NCBI GenBank assembly: GCA_000431275.1
Contig: HF989213.1
Location: forward strand, 1 to 35,212
DNA from: Prevotella sp. CAG:755
Lineage (GTDB): Bacteria > Bacteroidota > Bacteroidia > Bacteroidales > Bacteroidaceae
Reading direction: 5' to 3'
Length of the DNA: 35,212 nt
In this document: positions 1 to 7,221 of the stretch, piece after piece
Layout of the letters: the number at the start of each line of letters is the position of its first letter
Position numbering within the stretch: the first letter of the stretch is position 1
The notes under the pieces: model-generated
The model's database searches: none
What the model saw: the letters and a program-made list of their open reading frames with translations, nothing else
What the model was told of the DNA's origin: nothing
Translations under genes and position numbers: made by a program

Positions 1-21
1 CCCGCCATGCCTTTTGTTCCT

Positions 22-50
22 CCGCCGGGTGGCTGGCTGCCGCCCGGCGG
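22..50. terminator. GC-rich hairpin, possible terminator of a gene left of the window
   Basis: An 8-bp perfect inverted repeat (CCGCCGGG at 22-29 and CCCGGCGG at 43-50) has a 13-nt loop. A T5 run follows further right at about 84-88, after another GC-rich stretch. It could end a plus-strand gene lying left of the window. Nothing else in 1-100 looks coding. Confidence 0.3.
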
Positions 51-100
51 AACTCCGGGCGCGCCTTCCGTCGGGCGCCGCCCTTTTTGGTGGAAAACGC

Positions 101-141
101 AGGCCGCCCCTGCATCCGGTGTGTCCGTGCAGGGGCGGCCT
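101..141 (-). terminator. Hairpin terminator of efp
   Basis: A 14-bp perfect stem (AGGCCGCCCCTGCA at 101-114 with TGCAGGGGCGGCCT at 128-141) has a 13-nt loop. It lies 25 nt beyond the efp stop. Read on the minus strand, a TTTT run follows a few bases after the stem, as expected for intrinsic termination. Confidence 0.7.
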
Positions 142-165
142 GTGTGTATGTGTCGGTGCCTGGGG

Positions 166-735
166 TCAGGCTTCTTTGACGCGGTTGACGTAGGAGCCGT
201 CGCGGGTGTCGATTTCGATGGTCTCGCCTTCGTTGATGAAGAGGGGCACGCGCACCGTGGCGCCCGTCTCGACGGTGGCGGGCTTGGTGGTGTTGGTGGC
301 GGTGTCGCCTTTGAGGCCCGGCTCGGTGTAGGTGATTTTCAGGCGCGTCTTGACGGGCATTTCGGCGTAGAGGATCGTGTCGGTCGATGCGTCGATGACC
401 ACGTCGACGACGTCGCCTTCCTTCATGAAGTCGACTCCGGTGATGAGGTCTTTGGCGATGGTGACGTCGTCCCATGTCTCTTGGTTGAGGAAGTGGTAAT
501 CGTTGCCCTCAGCGTAGGAGTATTGGAAGGGGCGGCGCTCGACACGTACGTCTTCGATGGCTTCGCCGATGTTGAATCGTTTTTCGATGACGCGTCCGGT
601 GACGACGTTTTTCAGCTTCGTGCGCATGATGGTGTTTCCCTTTCCGGGTTTCACGTGGAGGAACTCGATGCAGAAGTAGAGCTGGCCGTCCATACGGATG
701 CAGGTGCCGTTCTTGATGTCTTGCGATTTGATCAT
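166..735 (-). CDS. efp: Translation elongation factor P
   Basis: EF-P binds the ribosome between the P and E sites and relieves stalling on polyproline stretches. The 189-aa product has the normal family length. The N-terminal KOW-like domain carries the modification loop 'HVKPGKGN', with Lys32 at the tip, where E. coli EF-P also has a lysine. Two OB-fold domains follow, including 'ERRPFQYSYAEGNDYHFL' and a C-terminal 'TRDGSYVNR'. The frame extends 15 codons upstream to an ATG at 780, but the start at 735 (MIKSQDIKNG) matches the family N-terminus and leaves room for the promoter at 794-801. It appears to be monocistronic, with its own promoter and terminator. No EF-P-modifying enzyme is visible in the window. 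Confidence 0.97.
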   Translation of the reverse strand: MIKSQDIKNGTCIRMDGQLYFCIEFLHVKPGKGNTIMRTKLKNVVTGRVIEKRFNIGEAIEDVRVERRPFQYSYAEGNDYHFLNQETWDDVTIAKDLITGVDFMKEGDVVDVVIDASTDTILYAEMPVKTRLKITYTEPGLKGDTATNTTKPATVETGATVRVPLFINEGETIEIDTRDGSYVNRVKEA

Positions 736-793
736 ATCGTTGGTTGTTAAGTTTTGATTGCCTGTTTTGTGGGCCGCCATGCGGCTGCGGCCG

Positions 794-801
794 CAAAGTT
801 A
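794..801 (-). promoter_or_regulatory. Bacteroidota -7 box upstream of efp
   Basis: The minus strand reads TAACTTTG, an exact match to the TAnnTTTG -7 element of Bacteroidota housekeeping promoters, about 58 nt upstream of the chosen efp start. The same 13 bases TAACTTTGCGGCC recur at 7183-7195 before the HAD gene. I see no clear -33 TTTG. Confidence 0.6.
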
Positions 802-898
802 CGAATTTTTCCGGACGGGGCGATGCGTGCGGTCCGGTTTGTGAGTCTGAGGCTGGCTTCCGTGTGGGTGCCGGGGGCTTTTGTGCGGCGCGCAAGTG

Positions 899-948
899 AA
901 AAGCCGCAGGGCGGCGGCACATGGGTTGTGTCCTTTCCTGCGGCTTTT
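899..948 (-). terminator. Terminator of the OmpA-family gene (symmetrical, possibly bidirectional)
   Basis: A 12-bp perfect inverted repeat (AAAAGCCGCAGG at 899-910 and CCTGCGGCTTTT at 937-948) has a 26-nt loop. It starts 34 nt past the stop of the OmpA-family gene. The U-run forms on either strand, so it could also block plus-strand transcription. Confidence 0.75.
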
Positions 949-981
949 CCTATGCGTTTCCCCTGCGGTTGGGGCGGGGGG

Positions 982-1869
982 TTACTGCTGGCTTTCGGTC
1001 TCGGGGGCCTGGTCGATGAGGTCCATGAACTGGTCGAGCTTCGGCGTGATGATGATTTGCGTGCGGCGGTTGCGCTGGCGGCCGACGGCGGTGTTGTTGT
1101 CGGCGATGGGGTTATACTCGCCGCGCCCGGCTGCCGTCAGGCGCTTGGGGTCGACGCCGTAATCGTTCTGCAAGGCCTGGACGACGGACGAGGCGCGCAG
1201 CGTCGAGAGGTCCCAGTTGTTGCGGATGTTCTTCTGCGAGATGGGCACGTTGTCGGTGTTGCCTTCGACCAGCACGTCATACTCCTTGTAGTCGGTGATG
1301 ATTTTGGCAATCTTCGAGAGGGTCTCGCCGGCGCGCTCGCCGATTTCATACGAGCCCGACTTGTAGAGCATGTTGTCGGCCAGCGAGATGTAGACTACGC
1401 CCTTGATGACCTGCACGTTGACTTCCTCGCTTTCCTTCGGGGTGAGCGAGCGGGTGAGCTTGTTGGTCAGGGCCATGTTGAGCGAGTCGCTCTTGTCCTT
1501 GGCTTCGACGAGCTGCTTGATGAACTTGTTGGAGGCGTTGATTTCGTCGACGAGCTTCGAGATGTTCACGCCGCTCTGGGCGCCCGTGGCGAGGCTCTTG
1601 TCCAGCGAGCTTTGCAACTTGGCGTACTGGAGCTTGAGGTCGGCGTTGTTCTGCCGGGCCTCGGCCAGCCGGTCCTCGAGGCTCTTCTGCGTGGCGCGGC
1701 CGCTGGCCAGCTGCACCTGTGCTTTCTGGTACTTGCTGCTGAGGTCGGCGTTTTCGCTCTGGAGCTTGCTGTAGTCGGCCTGCAGCCCTTCGAACTGTTT
1801 CTTGCTGACGCAGCCGGTCAGCAACAAGCCGCCCGCGATGAGGGCGACGGGAATCAGGGTTCTCTTCAT
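982..1869 (-). CDS. OmpA-family peptidoglycan-binding lipoprotein with coiled coil
   Basis: The 295-aa envelope protein probably tethers the outer membrane to peptidoglycan. Residues 1-19 form a lipoprotein signal with lipobox LLTGC (Cys20). Residues 22 to about 95 are Q/K/E/L-rich with heptad character, consistent with a coiled coil. Residues of about 155-275 form an OmpA/MotB domain, with 'TDN' (205-207), 'LSTLRA' (221-226), 'GRG' (248-250) and 'NRR' (267-269) at the positions that in the family contact diaminopimelate. The N-terminus starts MKRTLIPVALIAGG, a standard signal, so the start is secure. The gene stands alone on the minus strand, with a terminator behind it and a promoter-like site ahead. 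The general role is clear; the specific partner is not known. Confidence 0.93.
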   Translation of the reverse strand: MKRTLIPVALIAGGLLLTGCVSKKQFEGLQADYSKLQSENADLSSKYQKAQVQLASGRATQKSLEDRLAEARQNNADLKLQYAKLQSSLDKSLATGAQSGVNISKLVDEINASNKFIKQLVEAKDKSDSLNMALTNKLTRSLTPKESEEVNVQVIKGVVYISLADNMLYKSGSYEIGERAGETLSKIAKIITDYKEYDVLVEGNTDNVPISQKNIRNNWDLSTLRASSVVQALQNDYGVDPKRLTAAGRGEYNPIADNNTAVGRQRNRRTQIIITPKLDQFMDLIDQAPETESQQ

Positions 1870-1930
1870 TTTCTTTCTTTCGTTCCGGCCTTCCTTCCTC
1901 CTTGGGGGGGCGGGCTTGGCCGTATTTGGG

Positions 1931-1940
1931 GCGCAAGTTA
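1931..1940 (-). promoter_or_regulatory. Near-consensus -7 box upstream of the OmpA-family gene
   Basis: The minus strand reads TAACTTGCGC, one T short of the TAACTTTGCG seen before efp and the HAD gene, about 60 nt upstream of the start codon. The offset from the start resembles that at efp. This is a weak match on its own. The 5' leader also contains a C7 run (G7 at 1904-1910 on the plus strand). Confidence 0.4.
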
Positions 1941-2078
1941 GGAATTCCCTTCCGGATGGCCAAACACGTAAGGCTTATTTAAGTCTTGCGCGTGCAGAAT
2001 TAACACTTCCGCCGGGCGATGCCGGGCACAACACACATTAATTATATGTTACTGACTCTTAACGCTTAAAGTTTTTCG

Positions 2079-2372
2079 ATGTTTATGCAGACTTTCCATT
2101 CTCCGGCCGCGGCTCCCCGGCCGCGTCCGCATCGCGGCCGCCCCGGCTTGCAGGAGCGTTCGGCCGTGGCCCTGCTGGCGGCGGGAGTCGCACTCTCGGT
2201 CGCGGGCTTCCTGGTGCCTCCCGTGGGCGAGATTTCCGACTCCGTCCTCTGGTTCTTTGCCCAATGCCTGCTCTATGCGGGCTCCATTTTCGGCGTGACG
2301 GCTTATGTCGACGCGCGCCTCAGCCGCCTCTTGCGCCGCCGCCCGCCGCGGCGCACGGGGGTGGGGGAGTGA
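2079..2372 (+). CDS. Small two-helix inner-membrane protein (holin-like)
   Basis: The 97-aa product has a basic, proline-rich N-terminus (residues 8-27), two predicted membrane helices (about 29-47 and 56-76) and an Arg-rich C-terminal tail (80-92). It lies 41 bp upstream of an M15 peptidase and is probably co-transcribed with it. Small two-helix proteins beside a peptidoglycan peptidase resemble phage holin/endolysin modules, and such pairs occur in Bacteroidales chromosomes. That reading is inference: I do not recognise a named family. The start could equally be the second Met, two codons downstream. Confidence 0.6.
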   Translation: MFMQTFHSPAAAPRPRPHRGRPGLQERSAVALLAAGVALSVAGFLVPPVGEISDSVLWFFAQCLLYAGSIFGVTAYVDARLSRLLRRRPPRRTGVGE

Positions 2373-2413
2373 GCGGCGGGATTTTCTCACACAGTAAAAA
2401 TAAGAAAGACAAG

Positions 2414-2821
2414 ATGAAACACTTCACGATTGACGAATTCACGCGCTCGGCGACGGCCCGGGCGCTGCACATCGACAACACGCCGCCCACCCGCGCCCTG
2501 GTGGCCTTGGAGCTGCTGGCGGCGCGTGTGCTCGACCCGCTTCGCGAGTGGTGGGGGCGGCCGCTGCGCATCACGTCGGGCTACCGTTCCGAGGCGCTCA
2601 ACCGCGCCGTCGGCGGTGTCGCGTCGAGCCAGCACCTGCGCGGCGAGGCGGCCGACCTGACGGCGGGCAGCCGGGCGGACAACGCCCGGCTCTTCCGGTA
2701 CGTGGCCGAGGAGCTGCCCTTCGACCAGCTCATTGCGGAGCAGACCGACGCCTGCGGGCCGGCCTGGCTCCATGTCTCGTACCGCGCAGGGCGCTTGCGG
2801 CGGCAGGTGATGGAGCGCTGA
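2414..2821 (+). CDS. M15-family peptidase (D-Ala-D-Ala carboxypeptidase/endolysin type)
   Basis: The 135-aa protein is a minimal M15A-type zinc metallopeptidase, predicted to cut D-amino-acid bonds in peptidoglycan peptides. The zinc ligands are visible: His74 and Asp81 in 'SQHLRGEAADL' and His120 in 'WLHVSY'. The 'ITSGYRSEALN' segment (53-63) is also typical. The reading frame is open further upstream, but ATG 2414 starts the conserved 'KHFTIDEF' N-terminus. No signal peptide is seen. Secretion would need the neighbouring two-helix protein or lysis, which fits a holin/endolysin-like arrangement. No other phage genes are present. Confidence 0.88.
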   Translation: MKHFTIDEFTRSATARALHIDNTPPTRALVALELLAARVLDPLREWWGRPLRITSGYRSEALNRAVGGVASSQHLRGEAADLTAGSRADNARLFRYVAEELPFDQLIAEQTDACGPAWLHVSYRAGRLRRQVMER

Positions 2822-2839
2822 GGGCCACCACCGGGGCGT

Positions 2840-2848
2840 TAAACTTTG
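2840..2848 (+). promoter_or_regulatory. Possible -7 box upstream of the outer-membrane barrel gene
   Basis: TAAACTTTG resembles TAnnTTTG but has a three-base spacer instead of two. It is followed by GCGG, as at the other two boxes in the window, and lies 54 nt before the start codon in a short gap after the M15 gene. Confidence 0.35.
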
Positions 2849-2902
2849 CGGGGGCGGCGGCTATCCAAAGGCTATAAACCTGCAAGACAACCGCACTGCG
2901 CG

Positions 2903-5848
2903 ATGAAAAACGTATGGCTCACCCTTTGCATGCTCTTGTTCCTGTTGCGGCCGCCGGCGGCTTCGGCGGGCATCGTCGAGGGCGTCGTGCGCGACGGGGC
3001 CAGCCGCGCGCCCGTGGCGTGGGCCACGGTGAGCCTGCTCCGTCCCGACAGCTCGTTCGTGGCCGGGCAGGCCACGACGGAGCAGGGGGCCTTCTCGTTC
3101 GGGCGCGTGGCGCCGGGGCGCTATGTGGTGCAGGTGAGCTTTGTGGGCTATGCGACGCAGGCGCGGGCTGTCAGCCTTGCGGCCGACACGTCGCGGGTGC
3201 GCCTGGCGCCGGTCGACCTTCCGCCCGTGGGGCACGTCCTGGCCGAGGCCCGCGTCGTGGCCCGTCTGCCTGAGGTCGAGGCCGACGGCGACACGCTGGC
3301 TTTCAACGCATCGGCCTATCGTGTGCCCGAGGGGTCGGCGCTCGAAGAGCTCATCGGGCGCCTGCCCGGCGTCGAGGTGTCGGACGACGGCACCATCACG
3401 GTGGGCGGCAAGCAGATCACCCGGTTCCTAGTCAACGGCAAGGACTTCTTCAAGGGCGACCCCCAGGTGGCCATGAAGAACCTGCCGGCCGACATGGTGC
3501 GCAAAGTCAAGACCTACGACAAGCAGAGCGGCTACACCGAGCAGACCGGCATCGACGACGGCGAGGAAGAGACCGTGATGGACGTGCAGCTGAAACGCGA
3601 GCTCAACGAGAGCTGGGTGAGCCGCATCAACGCCGGATATGCCACACATGGCCTCTATGAGGGGAGGGCTTTCGTGAACCGCCTGACGGACTATTCGCGC
3701 CTGTCGTTCGTGGGCAATGTGCGCAACCCCAACGGCACGGGGCGCAATGAGGATGCGGGTTTCGACTTCAACGTGGCCAACTACAAGGACAGCCGCGAGC
3801 GCCGCCGGGCAGGCAGCTATGGGGTCAGCGGCTCGGTGCGCGTGGCGCGCGGCCGCTCGGGCCGCACCACGGGCGGCAACTCCGAGACGTACCTCACCTC
3901 GGGCAGCACGGGCGCCTTCTCGAACCGATGGAACCGCAGCCGCAGCCGGGCCGTCGACTGGAATGCCCGCCTGCGCGCCGAGTGGCATCCCGACACGCTG
4001 ACCTCGCTGTCGGTCGAGCCCTCGTTCAGCCATCGCACGTCGGCCTCGGGCTCGCTGGGCCGTTCGGCGCAGTTCAATGCCGACCCTTATGCCCTCTCCG
4101 GCGCGGGCAACCCGTTGGACGCCGCCTTTGCCGACCCGCCCGGGGATGGGCTCGCGGCCATCCTGGTCAACCGTCAGCTGCGCCAACGCAGCGGCGAGGG
4201 GCGCACCGTCTCGGGCGGGCTGGACCTCGTGGCCTCGCGGCGCCTCAGCCGCTGGGGGCGCAGCCTCGAAGTGAGCGCCTCGGCCAGCCTGAACCGGACG
4301 GCGGGGCGCGCCTTCAACCGTTCGGACATCCGCTATTTCCAGCCCGGCGCCGCCGTGCCCTTGCGGCTCACCGACCAGTTTGCCGACACCCCCTCGGAGC
4401 GTTGGGCCTACCGCGTGCAGGCCGGATGGAACGAGCCGCTCTTCGAGGGCGCTTCGTTGCAGCTGCGTTACAGCTACGCGCGCGGCCATAACCGGAACGA
4501 CCGGAGCATCTACCGCCTCGACTCGCTCGACGGATGGAGCGTCGCCCACACGCTCGGCGAGCTGCCCGACGGCGAAGTGCTCCAAAGCCTGCTCGATGCG
4601 CGCAACAGCCGCTACACCACAACCGTCGACGCCACGCACACCGCCAGCTTCGGCTTCCGCTGGGTCAGCCGGACGGTGCGCATCAACGTCGGCGTGGATG
4701 TCCGCTCGCGCACGTCGGACATGGACTACCGCCGCGGCCTGCTCGACACCGTCGTCGCCCGCCGCTGGACCCACGCCTTGCCGTCGGCCCGCTTCCGCTA
4801 CCGCTTCTCGCGCCACGAACAGCTCGAACTGCGCTACCGCACCTCGGTCGCGGCGCCCGGCATGACGAGCCTGCTCGGCGTGACCGACGATTCGGACCCG
4901 CAGCACATCTCGACGGGCAACCCCGCGCTGAGGCCGTCGTGGACACACCGGCTGACGGCCACGTACAACCGGTATGACGCCGGGCGCCAGCGCGGATGGA
5001 ACGCCAACCTGCGATACGAACGGACCGCCCGCAGCATCAGCACGGCCGTCACCTATGACGAGGCCACGGGCGTGCGCACCACCCGCCCGGAAAACATCGA
5101 CGGCAACTGGGATGCCGGCGCGGGCCTCACCTTCCACAGCGCGTTCGGGCGCGAGCGCCGCTTCCGCCTGCAAAGCGAGAGCAACGCCGACTGCCGCAAC
5201 TCGGCCGGGTTCATCCGCACCCAGGGGCAACAGGCCAGCCAGAAGAACACCAACCGCACGCTCGGCCTGCGCCAGCGCCTGAAATGCACCTACCGCAACG
5301 ACTGGCTCGAGGTGGAGCTCAATGCGCGACTGAACTACCGCCACTCGCGCAACGAGTTGAACCCTGCCACGGGCTACGACACCTATCATTACGACTTCGG
5401 CACACGCATACAGGTCCGCCTGCCCTGGCGCATGACGGTCGAGACCGACGCCTCGCTGCAAAGCCGGCGGGGATATGACGACCGGACGATGAACACCGAC
5501 GAGCTCGTCTGGAACGCCCGCATCGCGCAGGACTTCCTGCCGAAAAACGCCGCCACGCTGAGCCTGCGCCTGCATGACATACTCGGCCAGCGCACCGGGG
5601 TCAGCCAGCGCGTCAGCGCCTCAGGGCGCAGCGACTCGTGGCGTGAGCAGGTGTGTACAGTTATGTCATGTTGCAGTTCACCTATCGTCTCAATGTGTTC
5701 AAGGGAGGACAGCGCCGGCCGTGAGCGGGCAGCCGCCCCGGCACAGGCCGCCCCGGTTCCGGCGGAGGCTGGAACCGGGGCAGGCGCGTCCCTTGGAGGT
5801 CGGAAGAAAAGGAGCCGAAGTTTCCGGCAGTGTGGGCTCCTTGCGTGA
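2903..5848 (+). CDS. TonB-receptor-like outer-membrane beta-barrel protein, C-terminus frameshifted
   Basis: This is a predicted outer-membrane protein. A signal peptide (1 to about 21, ending PPAASA) precedes a carboxypeptidase-D-regulatory/Ig-like domain (about 22-105, 'GIVEGVVRDGASRAPV'). A plug-like domain follows (about 130-230; 'VNGKDFFKGDPQVAMKNLPA'), then a long barrel rich in alternating aromatic, Arg and Asp residues. No SusD partner is adjacent. The reading frame as sequenced gives 981 aa, but the last ~65 residues after 'DSWREQV' are low-complexity Ala/Pro/Arg sequence. Removing one GT from GTGTGT at about 5651-5656 restores 'YVMLQFTYRLNVF' and a stop at 5722-5724, a normal barrel ending. 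As sequenced, the terminal strand needed for BAM recognition is lost. The start at 2903 was chosen for the signal peptide; the frame also opens at 2846. Confidence 0.85.
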   Translation: MKNVWLTLCMLLFLLRPPAASAGIVEGVVRDGASRAPVAWATVSLLRPDSSFVAGQATTEQGAFSFGRVAPGRYVVQVSFVGYATQARAVSLAADTSRVRLAPVDLPPVGHVLAEARVVARLPEVEADGDTLAFNASAYRVPEGSALEELIGRLPGVEVSDDGTITVGGKQITRFLVNGKDFFKGDPQVAMKNLPADMVRKVKTYDKQSGYTEQTGIDDGEEETVMDVQLKRELNESWVSRINAGYATHGLYEGRAFVNRLTDYSRLSFVGNVRNPNGTGRNEDAGFDFNVANYKDSRERRRAGSYGVSGSVRVARGRSGRTTGGNSETYLTSGSTGAFSNRWNRSRSRAVDWNARLRAEWHPDTLTSLSVEPSFSHRTSASGSLGRSAQFNADPYALSGAGNPLDAAFADPPGDGLAAILVNRQLRQRSGEGRTVSGGLDLVASRRLSRWGRSLEVSASASLNRTAGRAFNRSDIRYFQPGAAVPLRLTDQFADTPSERWAYRVQAGWNEPLFEGASLQLRYSYARGHNRNDRSIYRLDSLDGWSVAHTLGELPDGEVLQSLLDARNSRYTTTVDATHTASFGFRWVSRTVRINVGVDVRSRTSDMDYRRGLLDTVVARRWTHALPSARFRYRFSRHEQLELRYRTSVAAPGMTSLLGVTDDSDPQHISTGNPALRPSWTHRLTATYNRYDAGRQRGWNANLRYERTARSISTAVTYDEATGVRTTRPENIDGNWDAGAGLTFHSAFGRERRFRLQSESNADCRNSAGFIRTQGQQASQKNTNRTLGLRQRLKCTYRNDWLEVELNARLNYRHSRNELNPATGYDTYHYDFGTRIQVRLPWRMTVETDASLQSRRGYDDRTMNTDELVWNARIAQDFLPKNAATLSLRLHDILGQRTGVSQRVSASGRSDSWREQVCTVMSCCSSPIVSMCSREDSAGRERAAAPAQAAPVPAEAGTGAGASLGGRKKRSRSFRQCGLLA
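5651..5656 (+). other. Frameshift site: GTGTGT dinucleotide slip in the barrel gene
   Basis: In frame, codons run ...CGT GAG CAG GTG TGT ACA. With one GT fewer they read GTG TAC AGT TAT GTC ATG TTG CAG, giving the expected final beta strand and a stop at 5722. A two-base insertion in a three-unit GT repeat is the simplest explanation. Sequencing error and true mutation cannot be told apart here. Confidence 0.75.
5750..5781 (+). terminator. Hairpin downstream of the ancestral barrel-gene stop
   Basis: An 11-bp stem (GCCCCGGTTCC at 5750-5760 with GGAACCGGGGC at 5771-5781) has a 10-nt loop. It begins 26 nt after the restored stop at 5722-5724. There is no T-run, so termination strength is uncertain. 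The frameshifted tail would be translated straight through it, which supports 5724 as the original gene end. Confidence 0.5.
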
Positions 5849-6162
5849 GAATGATGGAAAAACGTCCCCGCTCCGCACTGGCAGACAGGACCCGCACCGC
5901 AGCGCGGACGGGCCTCATCGGTCTCTCCCGAAGAGAGAAACGAGGGCCGCTGCGAGATATCGTATCACGGACAAGTCGGAACGATTGCCGGTATGGTGTC
6001 AAAACGGAAGGTAAACGCAAGGAAAAGACAGCGGTTCTCGCAAGGAAAAGAGAGAAGTAACATGTCATACCATAGGTAAGGGAGTCGATGCCACTGTATA
6101 GTTCAGACACCTTGTCTAACGCCGTTGGAGGCAGAGCGGGTAGCGGATTGGACGCAAGTCCA
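5849..6162 (+). promoter_or_regulatory. Non-coding leader/promoter region of the polysaccharide locus
   Basis: No convincing gene lies here. Visible elements are a hairpin TCTCTC/GAGAGA (5922-5927 and 5933-5938), a 13-nt direct repeat CGCAAGGAAAAGA (6016-6028 and 6039-6051), and a bulged hairpin GTTcAGACA/TGTCTAAC (6101-6109 and 6113-6120). A 7-bp stem with a GCAA tetraloop (6147-6153 and 6158-6164) reaches into the proposed start codon. I found no exact TAnnTTTG box and no long inverted repeats of an invertible promoter. A transcribed leader is expected because UpxY-class antiterminators act on the 5' leaders of their operons. Confidence 0.5.
6016..6051 (+). repeat. 13-nt direct repeat in the locus leader
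   Basis: CGCAAGGAAAAGA occurs exactly at 6016-6028 and again at 6039-6051, with start-to-start spacing of 23 nt (about two DNA turns). This would suit a protein binding one DNA face or a duplicated RNA element. The function is unknown. Confidence 0.6.
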
Positions 6163-7185
6163 ATGCCGGAAGAGACGCTTAACCCGAAAGCCGGAGCGGC
6201 AGGCGCATGGTGCTACCTCTTTGTCCATTACACAAAAGTAGAGTTAATCCGTTCAAAACTAAACCAGAAATTCAACACCTTTGTCCATAGGAGCGTGACG
6301 TTCAAGCGGGTGAAAGGCCGCGTCAAGAAAGAAGTGCGCCCCACAATCTCAGGTCTTATTTTCGTCCAAGGCGAAGTGCGCGAGGTGGAAGCCCTGCTGC
6401 ATGGTCTCAGTCCGGCCTTCCATTTGGCCACCGACTGTACGACAGGCGCCGTGGCCTTGATTGCCGACAGCGTGATGCGGGCTTTCATCCAGCTCTCGCA
6501 GTTCGAGCCGGCGCGCATCCGCTTCATGTCCCACGCCCTCGGCTACTACGCCACGGGCCATCCCTTGGTGCGCGTCACCTCGGGGCTGCTCGCCGGTTTC
6601 GAGGGCTACCAGGTGCGTATCTCGCGCGACAAGTGCCTCGTCACCTCCGTCGGCGGCATGACGGTGGCCATCGGCGGCGTCTGCAAGGAGACGTTCGAAA
6701 ACGTCGAAGCCTACGTCAACCTCCGCCGCTCGCAACAGGAGGGCACGGCCGGAACCGCCGGGCTGACGCCCACGCAGGAAGCCGTCGGCCGCTGCTTCTT
6801 CCGTCCGCAAAGCCAGCTGGACCTGCTGGCCCTGGCCAGCTCGCTGACCCCGTGGGTGGAACAGGCCGAACACCACGCCCGCGAAGGCCGCATCGCCGAG
6901 GCCGCCAAAGTGGCCCTCACCTTCCTCGACGAAGCGGGGCGGCACCTCCGCCCGTGCTGGCACGACCCCCGTGTGGGTTCCTTCAAGGACCTCGACGCCC
7001 TCTGCCGCCGCGCCGCAAGCGTGCTCGCCGCCCTTGCCGCCAGCGGACGCCTCACCCCCGAGCAGCACGAACGCCTCGCCCGCGAATGCCGGGCCCTCAT
7101 CCAGCGCCACCCGTTCATGGCCGCTTTTGTCACCTTGGGCGAGGAAAACACGGCCCGGGGCGGACAAATGGACAAAAATTGCTAA
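6163..7185 (+). CDS. UpxY-like NusG-family antiterminator with C-terminal extension
   Basis: NusG paralogues of the UpxY class bind elongating RNA polymerase and allow read-through of long capsule operons. From ATG 6163 the protein is 340 aa. An NGN domain (about 16-120, starting 'WCYLFVHYTK', with 'RPTISGLIFVQ') is followed by a KOW-type domain (about 133-172, 'PLVRVTSGLLAGFEGYQVRI'). A further ~130 residues (about 205-335) are helical, rich in Ala, Glu and Arg and without a recognised motif; typical UpxY proteins end after KOW. The frame is open from 6088, so a start there is possible. I chose 6163 because it leaves a short lead into the NGN domain. Its position at the head of the locus supports the role. 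Confidence 0.82.
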   Translation: MPEETLNPKAGAAGAWCYLFVHYTKVELIRSKLNQKFNTFVHRSVTFKRVKGRVKKEVRPTISGLIFVQGEVREVEALLHGLSPAFHLATDCTTGAVALIADSVMRAFIQLSQFEPARIRFMSHALGYYATGHPLVRVTSGLLAGFEGYQVRISRDKCLVTSVGGMTVAIGGVCKETFENVEAYVNLRRSQQEGTAGTAGLTPTQEAVGRCFFRPQSQLDLLALASSLTPWVEQAEHHAREGRIAEAAKVALTFLDEAGRHLRPCWHDPRVGSFKDLDALCRRAASVLAALAASGRLTPEQHERLARECRALIQRHPFMAAFVTLGEENTARGGQMDKNC

Positions 7186-7190
7186 CTTTG
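7183..7190 (+). promoter_or_regulatory. Bacteroidota -7 box for the HAD gene
   Basis: TAACTTTG exactly matches TAnnTTTG and overlaps the TAA stop of the antiterminator gene, 31 nt before the HAD start. The shared 13-mer TAACTTTGCGGCC also precedes efp on the other strand. It suggests an internal promoter separating the antiterminator from downstream genes. No clear -33 TTTG is seen. Confidence 0.55.
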
Positions 7191-7221
7191 CGGCCTACCT
7201 ATCAGACCAAAACCGACAAGC

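Noticed and set aside
754..1941. 395-aa open frame on the plus strand opposite the OmpA-family gene
   Set aside because: No recognisable domain, and it spans the terminator. The minus-strand lipoprotein is certain.
3428..5575. 715-aa open frame on the minus strand opposite the outer-membrane barrel gene
   Set aside because: It is a side effect of very high GC and third-position bias. The translation is Ala/Val/Gly/Arg-rich without motifs, while the plus strand encodes a clear membrane protein.
5574..6060. Short plus-strand frames after the barrel gene (for example 5830-6060)
   Set aside because: They are low-complexity Arg/Lys/Ala sequences spanning repeats and hairpins, with no family resemblance; treated as non-coding leader.
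5725..6162. Invertible promoter with flanking inverted repeats, as in Bacteroides fragilis capsule loci
   Set aside because: I looked for paired inverted repeats of about 15 nt or more and saw only short stems (6-11 bp). No recombinase gene is in the window.
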